A stretch of 64,000 nt of DNA from Paracoccus sp. MBLB3053. Its GTDB lineage: Bacteria; Pseudomonadota; Alphaproteobacteria; Rhodobacterales; Rhodobacteraceae. The translations under genes and the position numbers were made by a program. The stretch is taken from NCBI RefSeq assembly GCF_031822435.1, contig NZ_JAVQLW010000001.1:381501-445500 (forward strand), given 5' to 3'. Shown piece by piece: positions 45,016-53,155 of the stretch (positions are counted from its first letter, which is position 1; the number at the start of each line of letters is the position of its first letter). The notes below the pieces were generated by a model. That model had not been told where the DNA came from, did no database searches, and saw only the letters and a program-made list of their open reading frames with translations.

Positions 45016-46422
45016 TTATTCCGTCAGGACCCAGGTGTCCTTGACCCCGCCGCCCTGCGACGAGTTCACGACGAGCGACCCTTCGCGCAGAGCGACGCGT
45101 GTCAGCCCGCCCGGCACCAGCTCGACCCGATCGCCGCAAAGACAAAAGGGCCGCAAATCGACATGGCGCGGGGCAAGCCCCTCGTCCACGAATGTCGGGC
45201 TGGTCGAAAGTGCCAGTGTCGGCTGGGCGATATAATTCCCGGGATTGGCCTTTATGAGTTCGCCGAAATGCGCGATTTCCTCCTTGCTGGCCTTGGGTCC
45301 GATCAGCATGCCGTACCCCCCCGAGCCGTGAACCTCCTTGACCACCAGATCCTTGAGGTTCGCCATGACGTATTTGTAGTCATCTTCCTTCCAAAGCGTC
45401 CAGGTCTGGACGTTCTGCAGCAAGGGCTCCTCGCCAAGGTAGAAGCGCACCATCTCGGGCACATAGGTGTAGATCGCCTTGTCATCCGCGACACCCGCCC
45501 CCGGGGCCGAGGCAATCGCCACGCCGCCCGAGCGGTATACATCCATGAGCCCTGGAACACCCAGCATCGAATCCTTGCGAAAGCACAGCGGGTCAAGGAA
45601 CGGATCGTCGATGCGGCGGTAGATCACATCCACCCGCTTTGCCCCCTGGGTCGTGCGCATGTAGACAAATCCGCCATCGACGAACAGGTCGCTGCCCTCG
45701 ACCAGTTCGACGCCCATCAGGTTGGCAAGGAAGCTGTGCTCGTAATAGGCGCTGTTGAAATGGCCGGGCGTCAGCACCACCACCGTCGGCGCTCCCTCAC
45801 ATTTGGCCGGCGCGACCGAGGCCAGGGTGCGGCGCAGCAACTCGGGATACTGGTCAACCGGCTCGATGCGGTTATGGCGAAAAAGGCCCGGGAACATGCG
45901 CATCATGATCTCGCGGTTCTCGAGCATGTAGCTAACCCCCGAAGGAGTGCGGCAGTTGTCCTCGAGCACGAAAAACTCGTCCCGTCCGGTGCGAACGATA
46001 TCGATGCCGACGATATGGGAAAAAACGCCGCGTGGCGGGACGAAGCCGACCACGGATTTCTCGAATGCTTCGTTCTGATAGACGAGCTTTGCGGGAATGC
46101 GGCCCGCCCGGATGATCTCACCGCGCGAATAAACGTCTCGCAGAAAGGCGTTCAGGGCACGAGCCCTTTGCTTGATCCCGCGTTCCAGCTTGCGCCATTC
46201 GCTTTGCATGAAGACGCGCGGCATCATGTCGAAGGGAATGAGACGATCAGGGTCGCCGCCCTCTCCGTAGACCGCGAAGGTGATGCCTATTCGCCTGAAC
46301 AGGCTTTCGGCTTCGGCCTGTTTCATCTGCCGAATGTCATTCGGCATGGTCTGCACCCAATCCGAAAGCATGGCATAGGGGGCACGGACCTGTCCGCTTT
46401 CCAACATTTCATTGTAATACAT
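45016..46422 (-). CDS. Circularly permuted type 2 ATP-grasp protein (DUF404/DUF407)
   Basis: 468 residues from ATG 46422; a TTG two codons earlier is too close to the AGGAAG element. Typical blocks: AFEKSVVGFVPPRGVFSHIVGIDIVR, FFVLEDNCRTPSGVSYMLENR, VVLTPGHFNSAYYEHSFLANLMG, VHGSGGYGMLIGPKASKEEI and YIAQPTLALSTSP. The last two carry ATP-binding Gly and Lys/Gln positions. Predicted amide/peptide-bond ligase. First known gene of the Anbu operon; a consensus FNR box lies 167 bp upstream. Confidence 0.93.
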   Translation of the reverse strand: MYYNEMLESGQVRAPYAMLSDWVQTMPNDIRQMKQAEAESLFRRIGITFAVYGEGGDPDRLIPFDMMPRVFMQSEWRKLERGIKQRARALNAFLRDVYSRGEIIRAGRIPAKLVYQNEAFEKSVVGFVPPRGVFSHIVGIDIVRTGRDEFFVLEDNCRTPSGVSYMLENREIMMRMFPGLFRHNRIEPVDQYPELLRRTLASVAPAKCEGAPTVVVLTPGHFNSAYYEHSFLANLMGVELVEGSDLFVDGGFVYMRTTQGAKRVDVIYRRIDDPFLDPLCFRKDSMLGVPGLMDVYRSGGVAIASAPGAGVADDKAIYTYVPEMVRFYLGEEPLLQNVQTWTLWKEDDYKYVMANLKDLVVKEVHGSGGYGMLIGPKASKEEIAHFGELIKANPGNYIAQPTLALSTSPTFVDEGLAPRHVDLRPFCLCGDRVELVPGGLTRVALREGSLVVNSSQGGGVKDTWVLTE

Positions 46423-46424
46423 GG

Positions 46425-46529
46425 TCAACCGGCTTCCTCACCTCTGCCCATGATCTTCGCAATCGAGCCGATACTGTCCATTGGGCCAACAGCGATCTTG
46501 TGGCGGAAGTTCCCCGATGAAGAAAGCAT
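46425..46529 (-). CDS. Possible 34-residue leader ORF ahead of the Anbu operon
   Basis: An ATG at 46529 opens 34 codons (MLSSSGNFRHKIAVGPMDSI then GSIAKIMGRGEEAG) ending in TGA at 46427-46425, two bases before the ATP-grasp ATG (TGACCATG). An internal ATG would give an 18-residue amphipathic peptide. It resembles nothing I recognise, and no strong ribosome-binding site precedes it; a 6-bp hairpin sits directly before its start. It could couple translation to the operon or be chance. Confidence 0.25.
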   Translation of the reverse strand: MLSSSGNFRHKIAVGPMDSIGSIAKIMGRGEEAG

Positions 46530-46588
46530 GGGCAGAGACTGCCCGAAAAGGCGCCAGCGTCAGATATTGCCAGAATCAGATCACATTA

Positions 46589-46602
46589 TTGATTTATATC
46601 AA
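46589..46602. promoter_or_regulatory. FNR/FnrP-type box TTGATTTATATCAA
   Basis: Exact match to TTGAT-N4-ATCAA, inside a longer palindrome (TTATTGAT and ATCAATAA around TTAT). In Paracoccus and relatives FnrP, Nnr and NarR bind TTGA-N6-TCAA, normally at -41.5 of activated promoters. The box centre is about 173 bp from the ATP-grasp ATG on one side and 231 bp from the STAS ATG on the other, so either operon could respond to oxygen or nitrogen oxides. Confidence 0.75.
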
Positions 46603-46643
46603 TAATTGATGTTCCCCGCAGCAACAAACGCGGCGAGTTTTTC

Positions 46644-46661
46644 GGGCAGCCCCGGCTGCCC
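46644..46661. repeat. 8-bp inverted repeat GGGCAGCC/GGCTGCCC
   Basis: Perfect arms with a 2-bp centre, 42 bp from the FNR box. A related GGGCAG-AGA-CTGCCC hairpin lies on the other side of the box at 46530-46544. Neither is followed by a T-run, so neither is a simple terminator. Confidence 0.55.
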
Positions 46662-46826
46662 CCCCTGCTCAATAACGCAACAGTGCCAATCCATTCGGCG
46701 CGTGCTTTCAGATATTTCTTTCGATCGGTGAACCGGATTTCATCGGCAGCCCGATATCCGCTAATCAAATCGTAACCCATTGTCGTTTAGAGCTTTCGCA
46801 AGATCTCAGGTCCGACGGGTAATCAT

Positions 46827-47177
46827 ATGCAACTGACCCTGCTGCCCCATAATGACGGAATAACCATCCGGGTGGACGAAAGACGGCTGGATGCCGCCAT
46901 TGCAACTGCGTTCAAGGATCGCGTCCGAAACCTGGCCGTGCACGGTGGCAGCCTGGTCACGCTCGATCTCTCACCGGTTGATTTCATGGATAGCTCTGGT
47001 CTGGGCGCCGTGATCGCGATCTTCAAGTCGATGCCAGCAGGTCGCCGCTTGGAACTCATAGGGCTTACACCCAATGTCGAACGCGTCTTTCGCCTGACAC
47101 GGATGGACACGATCATGACGATCCGGCCGGGATCTCCGTGCACCCATCCTGGGCTCTCGACGGAACCCGGCGAATGA
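46827..47177 (+). CDS. STAS-domain anti-anti-sigma factor
   Basis: 116 residues. The STAS fold is clear: LVTLDLSPVDFMDSSGLGAVIAIFKSM contains the conserved D-S-S-G-L-G, whose first Ser is the usual phosphorylation site. Unphosphorylated forms bind an RsbW-type kinase and free its target. The C terminus has a 20-residue polar extension. Its stop overlaps the next start as ATGA, giving a two-gene partner-switching module. Confidence 0.92.
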   Translation: MQLTLLPHNDGITIRVDERRLDAAIATAFKDRVRNLAVHGGSLVTLDLSPVDFMDSSGLGAVIAIFKSMPAGRRLELIGLTPNVERVFRLTRMDTIMTIRPGSPCTHPGLSTEPGE

Positions 47178-47728
47178 GCATTGTGCCGCACCCAGACAGC
47201 GATCGCCTGCGCCCGCCCCCGCCCTCGAGAAGCCCGATGCTGCATCGCATATTTCGCGCCGACGCATTGACCGTGCGGCAGGCGCTCGTATTCATGCGCG
47301 CAAGGTTCATCGACTGCGCCGAGGATGAGGTAATCGCCCGCCTCGAACTCGCGCTGGCAGAAGTCCTGAACAATATCTGCCAGCACGGCGCCTGCGCCCG
47401 ATCACGGGAAAGCTCCGACTCCGGCCCCGTAATCCATCTTTGCGTCGTGCGTCATGTCGGCGGGATTGCCTGTGCGGTGACTGATGACGGAAGGCCGCTG
47501 CCCCCGGACTGCCTGGGAGAAAGGGTTCTGCCGCTTCCAGCCGACGACCTCGACATCTCCAGCGAGGAAGCCCTGCACCTTTTGCCCGAAGGCGGGTTCG
47601 GTTGGTACCTGATCCAGGACCTCGCGACGTCGCTGACCTATTTCCGTGAAGGGGACCGAAACTTCCTTGCCTTCATCATCCCGATCGAAGCCGGGGCAGA
47701 TCGCAATGCCGAAGGCAAAGTGGGCTAA
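47174..47728 (+). CDS. RsbW-like anti-sigma serine kinase (GHKL ATPase)
   Basis: 184 residues from ATG 47174. The GHKL fold shows the N-box ELALAEVLNNICQHGA, the G1-like VTDDGRPLPPD and the G2-like GGFGWYLIQDLA. It is predicted to phosphorylate the STAS partner and to sequester an unknown sigma factor or regulator. A proline-rich N terminus (DRLRPPPPSRSP) precedes the domain. No sigma factor or PP2C phosphatase gene is adjacent, so the target is elsewhere. Confidence 0.9.
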   Translation: MSIVPHPDSDRLRPPPPSRSPMLHRIFRADALTVRQALVFMRARFIDCAEDEVIARLELALAEVLNNICQHGACARSRESSDSGPVIHLCVVRHVGGIACAVTDDGRPLPPDCLGERVLPLPADDLDISSEEALHLLPEGGFGWYLIQDLATSLTYFREGDRNFLAFIIPIEAGADRNAEGKVG

Positions 47729-47766
47729 ACCCTCCGCACCTATGCGAGCATGGAAACGCCGGGCGT

Positions 47767-48099
47767 TCAGTTCAGCCCGAACTGCAGGGGATAGCGACCA
47801 TCGGTGAATTCGCCGAACATCTCGTCGACCTCCGGATGCTCAAGCGGCTCGCCCGAAACATCTGGCACCAGGTTCTGCTCGGAAACATAGGCAACATAAT
47901 AGGTCGCCTCGGTTTCAGCATAGAGATGGTAGAATGGCTGATTGCGCGAAGGCCGCGAGTCCTCGGGGATGGATTCGTACCATTCCTCGGTATTGGCGAA
48001 TTCCGGATCGACATCGAAAACCACACCGCGAAACGGATGTTCGCGGTGCCTCACGACTTGCCCCAGATTGTATTTCGCCCTTTTAGACGGAATCCGCAT
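47767..48099 (-). CDS. hspQ: Heat-shock protein HspQ
   Basis: 110 residues from ATG 48099 (MRIPSKRAKYNLGQVVRHRE). The family core HPFRGVVFDVDPEF, YESIPEDSRPSRNQPFYHLYAE and YVAYVSEQNLV is complete. HspQ (YccV-like hemimethylated-DNA-binding fold) modulates Lon specificity in enterics and binds hemimethylated DNA in vitro. A frame extension to 48147 has no support. Convergent with the anti-sigma gene. It stands alone, so it is likely transcribed from the 247-bp gap upstream. Confidence 0.93.
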   Translation of the reverse strand: MRIPSKRAKYNLGQVVRHREHPFRGVVFDVDPEFANTEEWYESIPEDSRPSRNQPFYHLYAETEATYYVAYVSEQNLVPDVSGEPLEHPEVDEMFGEFTDGRYPLQFGLN

Positions 48100-48346
48100 G
48101 ATGAATGTTCCTGTTTCGTCGCGCTCAATAGCGCGCGGGGCCGCCACTGTCCACCTTTCGGCTCGGCCCAGGCCCGTTCCGCCAATTCAGTTAAAACCCT
48201 GAGCTGCTTGGTCAAACTGCATGTCGAGCATGCTTTCAGGAAGCACGGCCATCCAGATTTAACAACCATGGCGCGAAACCTCAACGTTGCGCCCTGTCCC
48301 TGCGCGAAGCCCGCGCAGCCCGCGACCGCACATCGATTCGGTCGGC

Positions 48347-49081
48347 TCAGCTGGCGATCTGCCCGTGATGGATTGGGACCCTGCCCCGGTCGGCAAGCCG
48401 ATGCAGACCGTCTTCATCGAAGACGACCGCGCTCAGCGGACCGCCATATGCCGCCCCCGTGTCGATCGCCAGCCTGTTCCCGTAATGTGTGACCTCATCC
48501 ACGACCGTATGCCCATGAACCACCAGGACGCCATGGTCGGTGCGGTCGTCAAGAAACCCCTGCCTGATCCACAATAGATCCTGTTCGGATTGTTCATGAA
48601 TCCCAAGACCCGGCCTGATCCCCGCATGGACGATCAGCGCGCCTGGTATCCTGTGCCATAGCGGCAAGTCCTCGATCCAATCCAGATGGGCCGCAGGGAC
48701 TGCGCGCTGCAGATCCTCGAGAACGTCGCGATGCTCTCGCTCTCCCCGCTCCACCCCGTATGAAGCAAGGGTGGCGCCTGCACCCAGGTTGGCGTGATCC
48801 AGCCAGTGACGACCCGAGGCCAGCCCCGGGTCAATCCATTCGGGTTGGCGGATGCAGCGTGGCAGGAAGCGATCGTGATTGCCCTTCAGCACGATCCAAG
48901 GCCGACCATCGGCCTGCCCTTGCATCAGGTATTCAAGGACACCGCGTGAATCCGGGCCGCGGTCGATCAGGTCGCCGACATGCACGACCTGCCCGCCACC
49001 ACCATGCTCGGCAGCGTCACGCGCGATCCTGTCATGCACGGCCCTGAGCAGCCCGAGCTGGCCATGAATATCGCCGATCAC
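48347..49081 (-). CDS. PPP-type metallophosphatase (Ser/Thr phosphatase-like)
   Basis: 244 residues if started at GTG 49081. The three PPP motifs are present: VIGDIHGQL, VVHVGDLIDRGPDSRG and VLKGNHDRFL, then LIVHAGIRPG and VVHGHTVV with metal-binding His residues. The GTG gives only V-I before GDIHG, shorter than the usual MRxYxI strand. No other ATG, GTG or TTG exists until inside serA, because the frame runs back through the serA terminator. Ribosome-binding sequence GGTGGGG is unusually distant. Start uncertain; function is protein or small-molecule dephosphorylation. Confidence 0.82.
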   Translation of the reverse strand: MIGDIHGQLGLLRAVHDRIARDAAEHGGGGQVVHVGDLIDRGPDSRGVLEYLMQGQADGRPWIVLKGNHDRFLPRCIRQPEWIDPGLASGRHWLDHANLGAGATLASYGVERGEREHRDVLEDLQRAVPAAHLDWIEDLPLWHRIPGALIVHAGIRPGLGIHEQSEQDLLWIRQGFLDDRTDHGVLVVHGHTVVDEVTHYGNRLAIDTGAAYGGPLSAVVFDEDGLHRLADRGRVPIHHGQIAS

Positions 49082-49104
49082 ATAGTTGCGCGTGCTTGCC
49101 CCAC

Positions 49105-49137
49105 CAAGAAAAAGCCCCCGGACGTTACTCCGGGGGC
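49105..49137 (-). terminator. Rho-independent terminator of serA
   Basis: A 9-bp perfect stem, GCCCCCGGA (49114-49122) paired with TCCGGGGGC (49129-49137), with loop CGTTAC. On the minus strand it is followed by TTTTT and begins 14 bp after the serA stop. It is also only 24 bp or so upstream of the phosphatase start. Confidence 0.9.
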
Positions 49138-49151
49138 AGTCGGGTTCAAGA

Positions 49152-50741
49152 TCAGATCTCGAAATTGATCGGGCGAACCTGGATGAACTTGCCGGTCGCA
49201 CGAAGCGCTTCGATCACCTCTGGCTTCAGTTCCTCGTCGAGATAGAGGATCGCGATCGCATCGTCTCCTGCCTTGGTGCGGCCAAGCGTGAAGTTCGCGA
49301 TGTTCACGCCCAGATCACCAAGCGTCATCCCCAATGCACCGATCACGCCCGGCACGTCCTTGTTACGGGTGTAGAGCATATGCGCGCCGATCTCGGCATC
49401 GACATTGATGCCACGGATCTGGATGAAGCGCGGCTTGCCATCGCTGAAGACAGTGCCGGCGATCGAGCGTTCACGCGTCTCGGTGACGACGGTGACCTTG
49501 ATGTAACCGTCAAAGATCCCGCCCTTGGCTTGGGTGGTCGTCGCGATCTGCACACCGCGCTCGGCGGCCATCACAGGGGCCGAGACCATGTTCACGTCCG
49601 GGTTGGTCGCTTTCATCACGCCCGAGATCACCGAGGCATTCAGCGCCTTCAGGTTCATTTCCGCGGCGACGCCGTCGTAAAGCACGTTGATCGCCTTGAT
49701 CGGCTCATCGGTCATCTGGCCGATGAAGGCACCAAGATGGCCGGCCAGCTTGATCCAGGGGCCCATGACCGCGGCTTCCTCGGCGGTGACCGAGGGCATG
49801 TTCAGCGCGTTCTGCACCGCGCCGGTCAGAAGGTAGTCCGACATCTGCTCGGCGACCTGCAGAGCGACGTTTTCCTGCGCCTCGTTGGTCGAGGCGCCCA
49901 GATGCGGCGTCACGACCACGTTCGGCAGGCCGAAAAGCGGGCTTTCGGTCGCAGGCTCGGTCGCGAAGACGTCCAGCGCGGCACCGGCGACATGGCCCGA
50001 TTTCAGCAGTTCGGCCAGCGCTTCCTCGTCGATCAGACCACCACGCGCGGCGTTGACGATGCGGACGCCCTTCTTGGTCTTGGCAAGGTTCTCGCGCGAC
50101 AGGATATTGCGGGTCTTGTCGGTCAGCGGAACGTGCAGGGTGATGAAATCGGCCTTGGCCAGCATCTCGTCCAGCTCGACCTTTTTCACGCCGAGTTCCA
50201 GCGCGCGCTCTTCCGACAGGAAGGGGTCATAGGCCAGGACCTTCATGCGCAGGCCCAGGGCGCGGTCGATCACGATCGAGCCGATATTGCCCGCGCCGAT
50301 GATGCCAAGAGTCTTGTTGAAGACCTCGACGCCCATGAAACGGTTCTTTTCCCATTTCCCGGCATGGGTCGAAGCCGAGGCCTCGGGCAGTTGGCGCGCC
50401 ACGGCGAACATCAGCGCAATGGCATGTTCGGCGGTGGTGACGCTGTTGCCGAAGGGCGTGTTCATCACGATCACGCCCTTTTTCGAGGCAGCCGGGATCT
50501 CGACGTTATCGACGCCGATGCCGGCGCGGCCGATGACCTTCAGATTGGTCGCGCTTTCCAGCAGCTTCGCGGTCACCTTGGTGGCCGAGCGGATGGCGAG
50601 GCCGTCATATTGGCCGATGATCTCGGCCAGCTTTTCCTTGTCCTTGCCGACATCGGGCAGGTAATCCACCTCGACGCCACGGTCGCGGAAGATCTGAACG
50701 GCGGTTTCCGAAAGCTTGTCCGAAACGAGAACCTTGGGCAT
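49152..50741 (-). CDS. serA: D-3-phosphoglycerate dehydrogenase
   Basis: 529 residues. It oxidises 3-phosphoglycerate, the first step of serine synthesis. Seen: MPKVLVSDKLSETAV, the NAD loop in LGIIGAGNIGSIVIDRAL, catalytic Arg, Glu and His region (VRIVNAARGGLIDEEAL; VVTPHLGAST), an ASB (allosteric substrate-binding) domain about 315-450, and a C-terminal ACT domain (MLYTRNKDVPGVIGALGMTLGDLGVNIAN). The ASB+ACT architecture is the long type. Downstream of serC by 113 bp; both form a serine operon, closed by a strong terminator. Confidence 0.97.
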   Translation of the reverse strand: MPKVLVSDKLSETAVQIFRDRGVEVDYLPDVGKDKEKLAEIIGQYDGLAIRSATKVTAKLLESATNLKVIGRAGIGVDNVEIPAASKKGVIVMNTPFGNSVTTAEHAIALMFAVARQLPEASASTHAGKWEKNRFMGVEVFNKTLGIIGAGNIGSIVIDRALGLRMKVLAYDPFLSEERALELGVKKVELDEMLAKADFITLHVPLTDKTRNILSRENLAKTKKGVRIVNAARGGLIDEEALAELLKSGHVAGAALDVFATEPATESPLFGLPNVVVTPHLGASTNEAQENVALQVAEQMSDYLLTGAVQNALNMPSVTAEEAAVMGPWIKLAGHLGAFIGQMTDEPIKAINVLYDGVAAEMNLKALNASVISGVMKATNPDVNMVSAPVMAAERGVQIATTTQAKGGIFDGYIKVTVVTETRERSIAGTVFSDGKPRFIQIRGINVDAEIGAHMLYTRNKDVPGVIGALGMTLGDLGVNIANFTLGRTKAGDDAIAILYLDEELKPEVIEALRATGKFIQVRPINFEI

Positions 50742-50825
50742 GTCTCAATCCTTTGGATATGCGGGGCCGGGCAGCGACCCACGGGTGCTGCGGCTCATTA
50801 TCTTTTGTCTTCAGGTGTACCGGCC

Positions 50826-50843
50826 CCGGGGGATAGCCCCCGG
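50826..50843. other. GC-rich hairpin in the serC-serA gap
   Basis: CCGGGGG (50826-50832) and CCCCCGG (50837-50843) with loop ATAG lie in the 113-bp serC-serA spacer, 11 bp after the serC stop. No T-run follows on the minus strand, so it is more likely an mRNA-stability or partial-attenuation element than a full terminator. Confidence 0.4.
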
Positions 50844-50854
50844 TCCGGTCGATA

Positions 50855-52009
50855 TCAGGCCTCGACGGCCTGCGCTTCGATCTCGGCGTTGAAGGCGTAT
50901 TCGATCCACGGCATCAGCGCCGCGACATCCGAGGCCTCGACGGTCGAACCGCACCAGATGCGCAGGCCAGCCGGCGCGTCACGATAGGCCCCGGCGTCCA
51001 GTGCCACGCCCTCTTTCTCGAGGCGCTTGGCGACGGCCTTGGCGAAAGCCGCCCCGTCCTTGATGCGCGGATCGGTGAATTTCAGGCAGACCGAGGTGGT
51101 CGAGGCCGTCGCCGGGTCCTCGGCCAGGTCGGCGATCCAGTCCTTGTCCGCGATGAAATCACGCACGGCAGCCGAGTTCGCGTTGGCGCGGGCTTCCAGG
51201 CCCTTCTGACCGCCCAGCGATTGCGCCCATTTCAGCGCCACGAGGTAGTCTTCGACGCAGAGCATCGAGGGCGTATTGATCGTTTCGCCCTTGAAGATGC
51301 CCTCGATGAGCTTGCCGCCCTTGGTCATGCGGAAGATCTTGGGCAGCGGCCAGGCCGGAGTGTAGCTTTCCAGACGGGCGACGGCGCGGGGCGACAGGAT
51401 CAGGACGCCATGCGCGCCCTCGCCGCCTAGAACCTTCTGCCAGCTGAAGGTCACCACATCGAGCTTGTCGAAGGGCAAATCCATCGCGAAAGCGGCCGAG
51501 GTCGCGTCGCAGATGGTCAGACCTTCGCGGTCGGCCGGGATCTTGTCGCCATTCGGAACGCGCACGCCCGAAGTCGTGCCGTTCCAGGTGAAGACCACGT
51601 CATTGTTGAAATCGACTTCGGCGAAATCGACGATTTCACCATATGGGGCTTTGCGGGTCGTGGCGTCCAGTTTCAGCTGTTTCACGACATCGGTGACCCA
51701 GCCTTCGCCAAAGCTTTCCCAGGCCAGCATCTCGACATGGCGCGGGCCAAGCAGCGACCACAGGGCCATTTCGACGGCGCCGGTATCGGATGCCGGAACG
51801 ATGCCGATGCGGTATTCGGCGGGGACGCCAAGGACTTCACGGGTCAGGTCGATGGCTTCGGCGAGTTTCGATTTGCCGATCGCTGCACGGTGCGAGCGGC
51901 CCAGAGGCGCATCAGCAAGCATGTCGAGCGAGAAATTCGGAATCTTCGCGCAGGGGCCCGAAGAGAAGCGCGGATTGACCGGGCGCGCAGCCGGAGCAGT
52001 CATGCTCAT
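50855..52009 (-). CDS. serC: Phosphoserine aminotransferase
   Basis: 384 residues from ATG 52009, eight bases after GGAAGG; an ATG two codons later is equally possible. PLP enzyme making phosphoserine from 3-phosphohydroxypyruvate. Seen: [58 protein letters not shown] and the PLP lysine in [20 protein letters not shown]. The length and motifs match the alphaproteobacterial (methanosarcina-like) SerC type. Divergent from serB and upstream of serA. Confidence 0.95.
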   Translation of the reverse strand: MSMTAPAARPVNPRFSSGPCAKIPNFSLDMLADAPLGRSHRAAIGKSKLAEAIDLTREVLGVPAEYRIGIVPASDTGAVEMALWSLLGPRHVEMLAWESFGEGWVTDVVKQLKLDATTRKAPYGEIVDFAEVDFNNDVVFTWNGTTSGVRVPNGDKIPADREGLTICDATSAAFAMDLPFDKLDVVTFSWQKVLGGEGAHGVLILSPRAVARLESYTPAWPLPKIFRMTKGGKLIEGIFKGETINTPSMLCVEDYLVALKWAQSLGGQKGLEARANANSAAVRDFIADKDWIADLAEDPATASTTSVCLKFTDPRIKDGAAFAKAVAKRLEKEGVALDAGAYRDAPAGLRIWCGSTVEASDVAALMPWIEYAFNAEIEAQAVEA

Positions 52010-52198
52010 ATGTGTAGCCTTCCAGCTAGATAGCGCCGCGTTGGGGCGGCGTGTCCCGCTGACGGCGATATACCGGGTCCAAGATTCAGGCAAGAATTAT
52101 TTTCGTGAGCGCTTCGGCGGATTAATTCACGACGCTTGATTGAAGCGGCCGCCCAGTTTGGCTAGTGCTGCGGCAGATTTTCTGGCCCCGGAGACCCC

Positions 52199-53074
52199 AT
52201 GTTCACCGTCACCGTCCTTGCCGCCCCGCAACGCGCCAACCTGAGCCGCTCTCTTGTCGAAGAGCTTCGTCGCGATTGGAAAGGGGGACATGTGATCTGG
52301 CTGAACGAGGGAATCGCGGCTGAGTTCCCGGTCGAACGGCAACCAGCGAATTTCTGGCAACTCTGGGAAAGCCTGCAAGCCAAGGGCTTTGACCTCGCCA
52401 TCCAGCCGACACAGGGCCGCCGCAAGTCGGTGCTGCTTGCCGATATGGATTCGACCATGATCGAGCAGGAATGTATCGACGAATTGGCCGATTTCGCGGG
52501 CGTCGGCCCGCGCGTGGCCGAAATCACCGCGCTTGCGATGAATGGAGAGCTGAACTTTCACGAGGCGCTGGTCGCTCGCGTGGGTCTGCTGGCCGGACTT
52601 GCCGAATCTGTGATTGGCGAGGTGCTTGAAAGCCGCATCACCCTTGCGGCGGGCGGCAAGCAGCTTGTCGCCACGATGCGCGGGCAAGGTGCCTATACAG
52701 CGCTGGTGTCCGGCGGCTTTACCGTTTTCACCGGACCTGTTGCATCGGCACTTGGCTTTGACGAGCATCGCGCGAATGAGCTTCTGGCCGACGAAGGTGT
52801 TCTGACGGGGCACGTCGGACTGCCGATTCTGGGTCGCGAAGCCAAGATCGAGGCGTTGGAAGGCATCACCGCCAAGCGCGGCCTGTCCCCTTCGGATGCA
52901 ATCGCCGTGGGTGACGGCGCAAACGATCTTGGCATGCTCCAGCTTGCCGGGATGGGTGTGGCATTGCACGCCAAGCCGGTTGTCGCGGCTCAGGTCGACC
53001 TGCGTATCAACCACGGCGACCTGACCGCCCTGCTCTATCTGCAAGGCTACGCGGCCGAGGAATTCGTCAACTGA
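52199..53074 (+). CDS. serB: Phosphoserine phosphatase
   Basis: 291 residues. Last step of serine synthesis. The HAD core is complete: nucleophile Asp in LLADMDSTMIEQECID, motif II Ser in ALVSGGFTVFTGPVA, motif III Lys in ITAKRGLSPSDAIAVGDGANDLGML. The N-terminal 80 residues form a degenerate ACT-like region. CGGAG lies a few bases before ATG 52199. It is divergent from serC, so all three serine genes sit within 4 kb. Confidence 0.96.
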   Translation: MFTVTVLAAPQRANLSRSLVEELRRDWKGGHVIWLNEGIAAEFPVERQPANFWQLWESLQAKGFDLAIQPTQGRRKSVLLADMDSTMIEQECIDELADFAGVGPRVAEITALAMNGELNFHEALVARVGLLAGLAESVIGEVLESRITLAAGGKQLVATMRGQGAYTALVSGGFTVFTGPVASALGFDEHRANELLADEGVLTGHVGLPILGREAKIEALEGITAKRGLSPSDAIAVGDGANDLGMLQLAGMGVALHAKPVVAAQVDLRINHGDLTALLYLQGYAAEEFVN

Positions 53075-53155
53075 TCGTTAGTCGCGACGGCCGGTTGCGA
53101 TGGGCCACGTGATCACGAACTTGCGAAGCTTGCCCATCAATGCAAGAAGCGAAGC

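Larger units (their letters stand above)
46423..46826. other. Divergent intergenic region, Anbu operon / STAS gene
   Basis: 404 bp. It holds an FNR-type palindrome, two GGGCAG/CTGCCC hairpins (46530-46544 and 46644-46661) flanking that box, and a possible 34-codon frame that ends two bases before the ATP-grasp ATG. AT content rises around 46580-46610, as expected for a promoter. Confidence 0.7.

Noticed and set aside
49086..50987. 633-codon plus-strand frame opposite serA
   Set aside because: Shadow of serA; repeats of Gly/His/Arg/Asp only and no recognisable domain.
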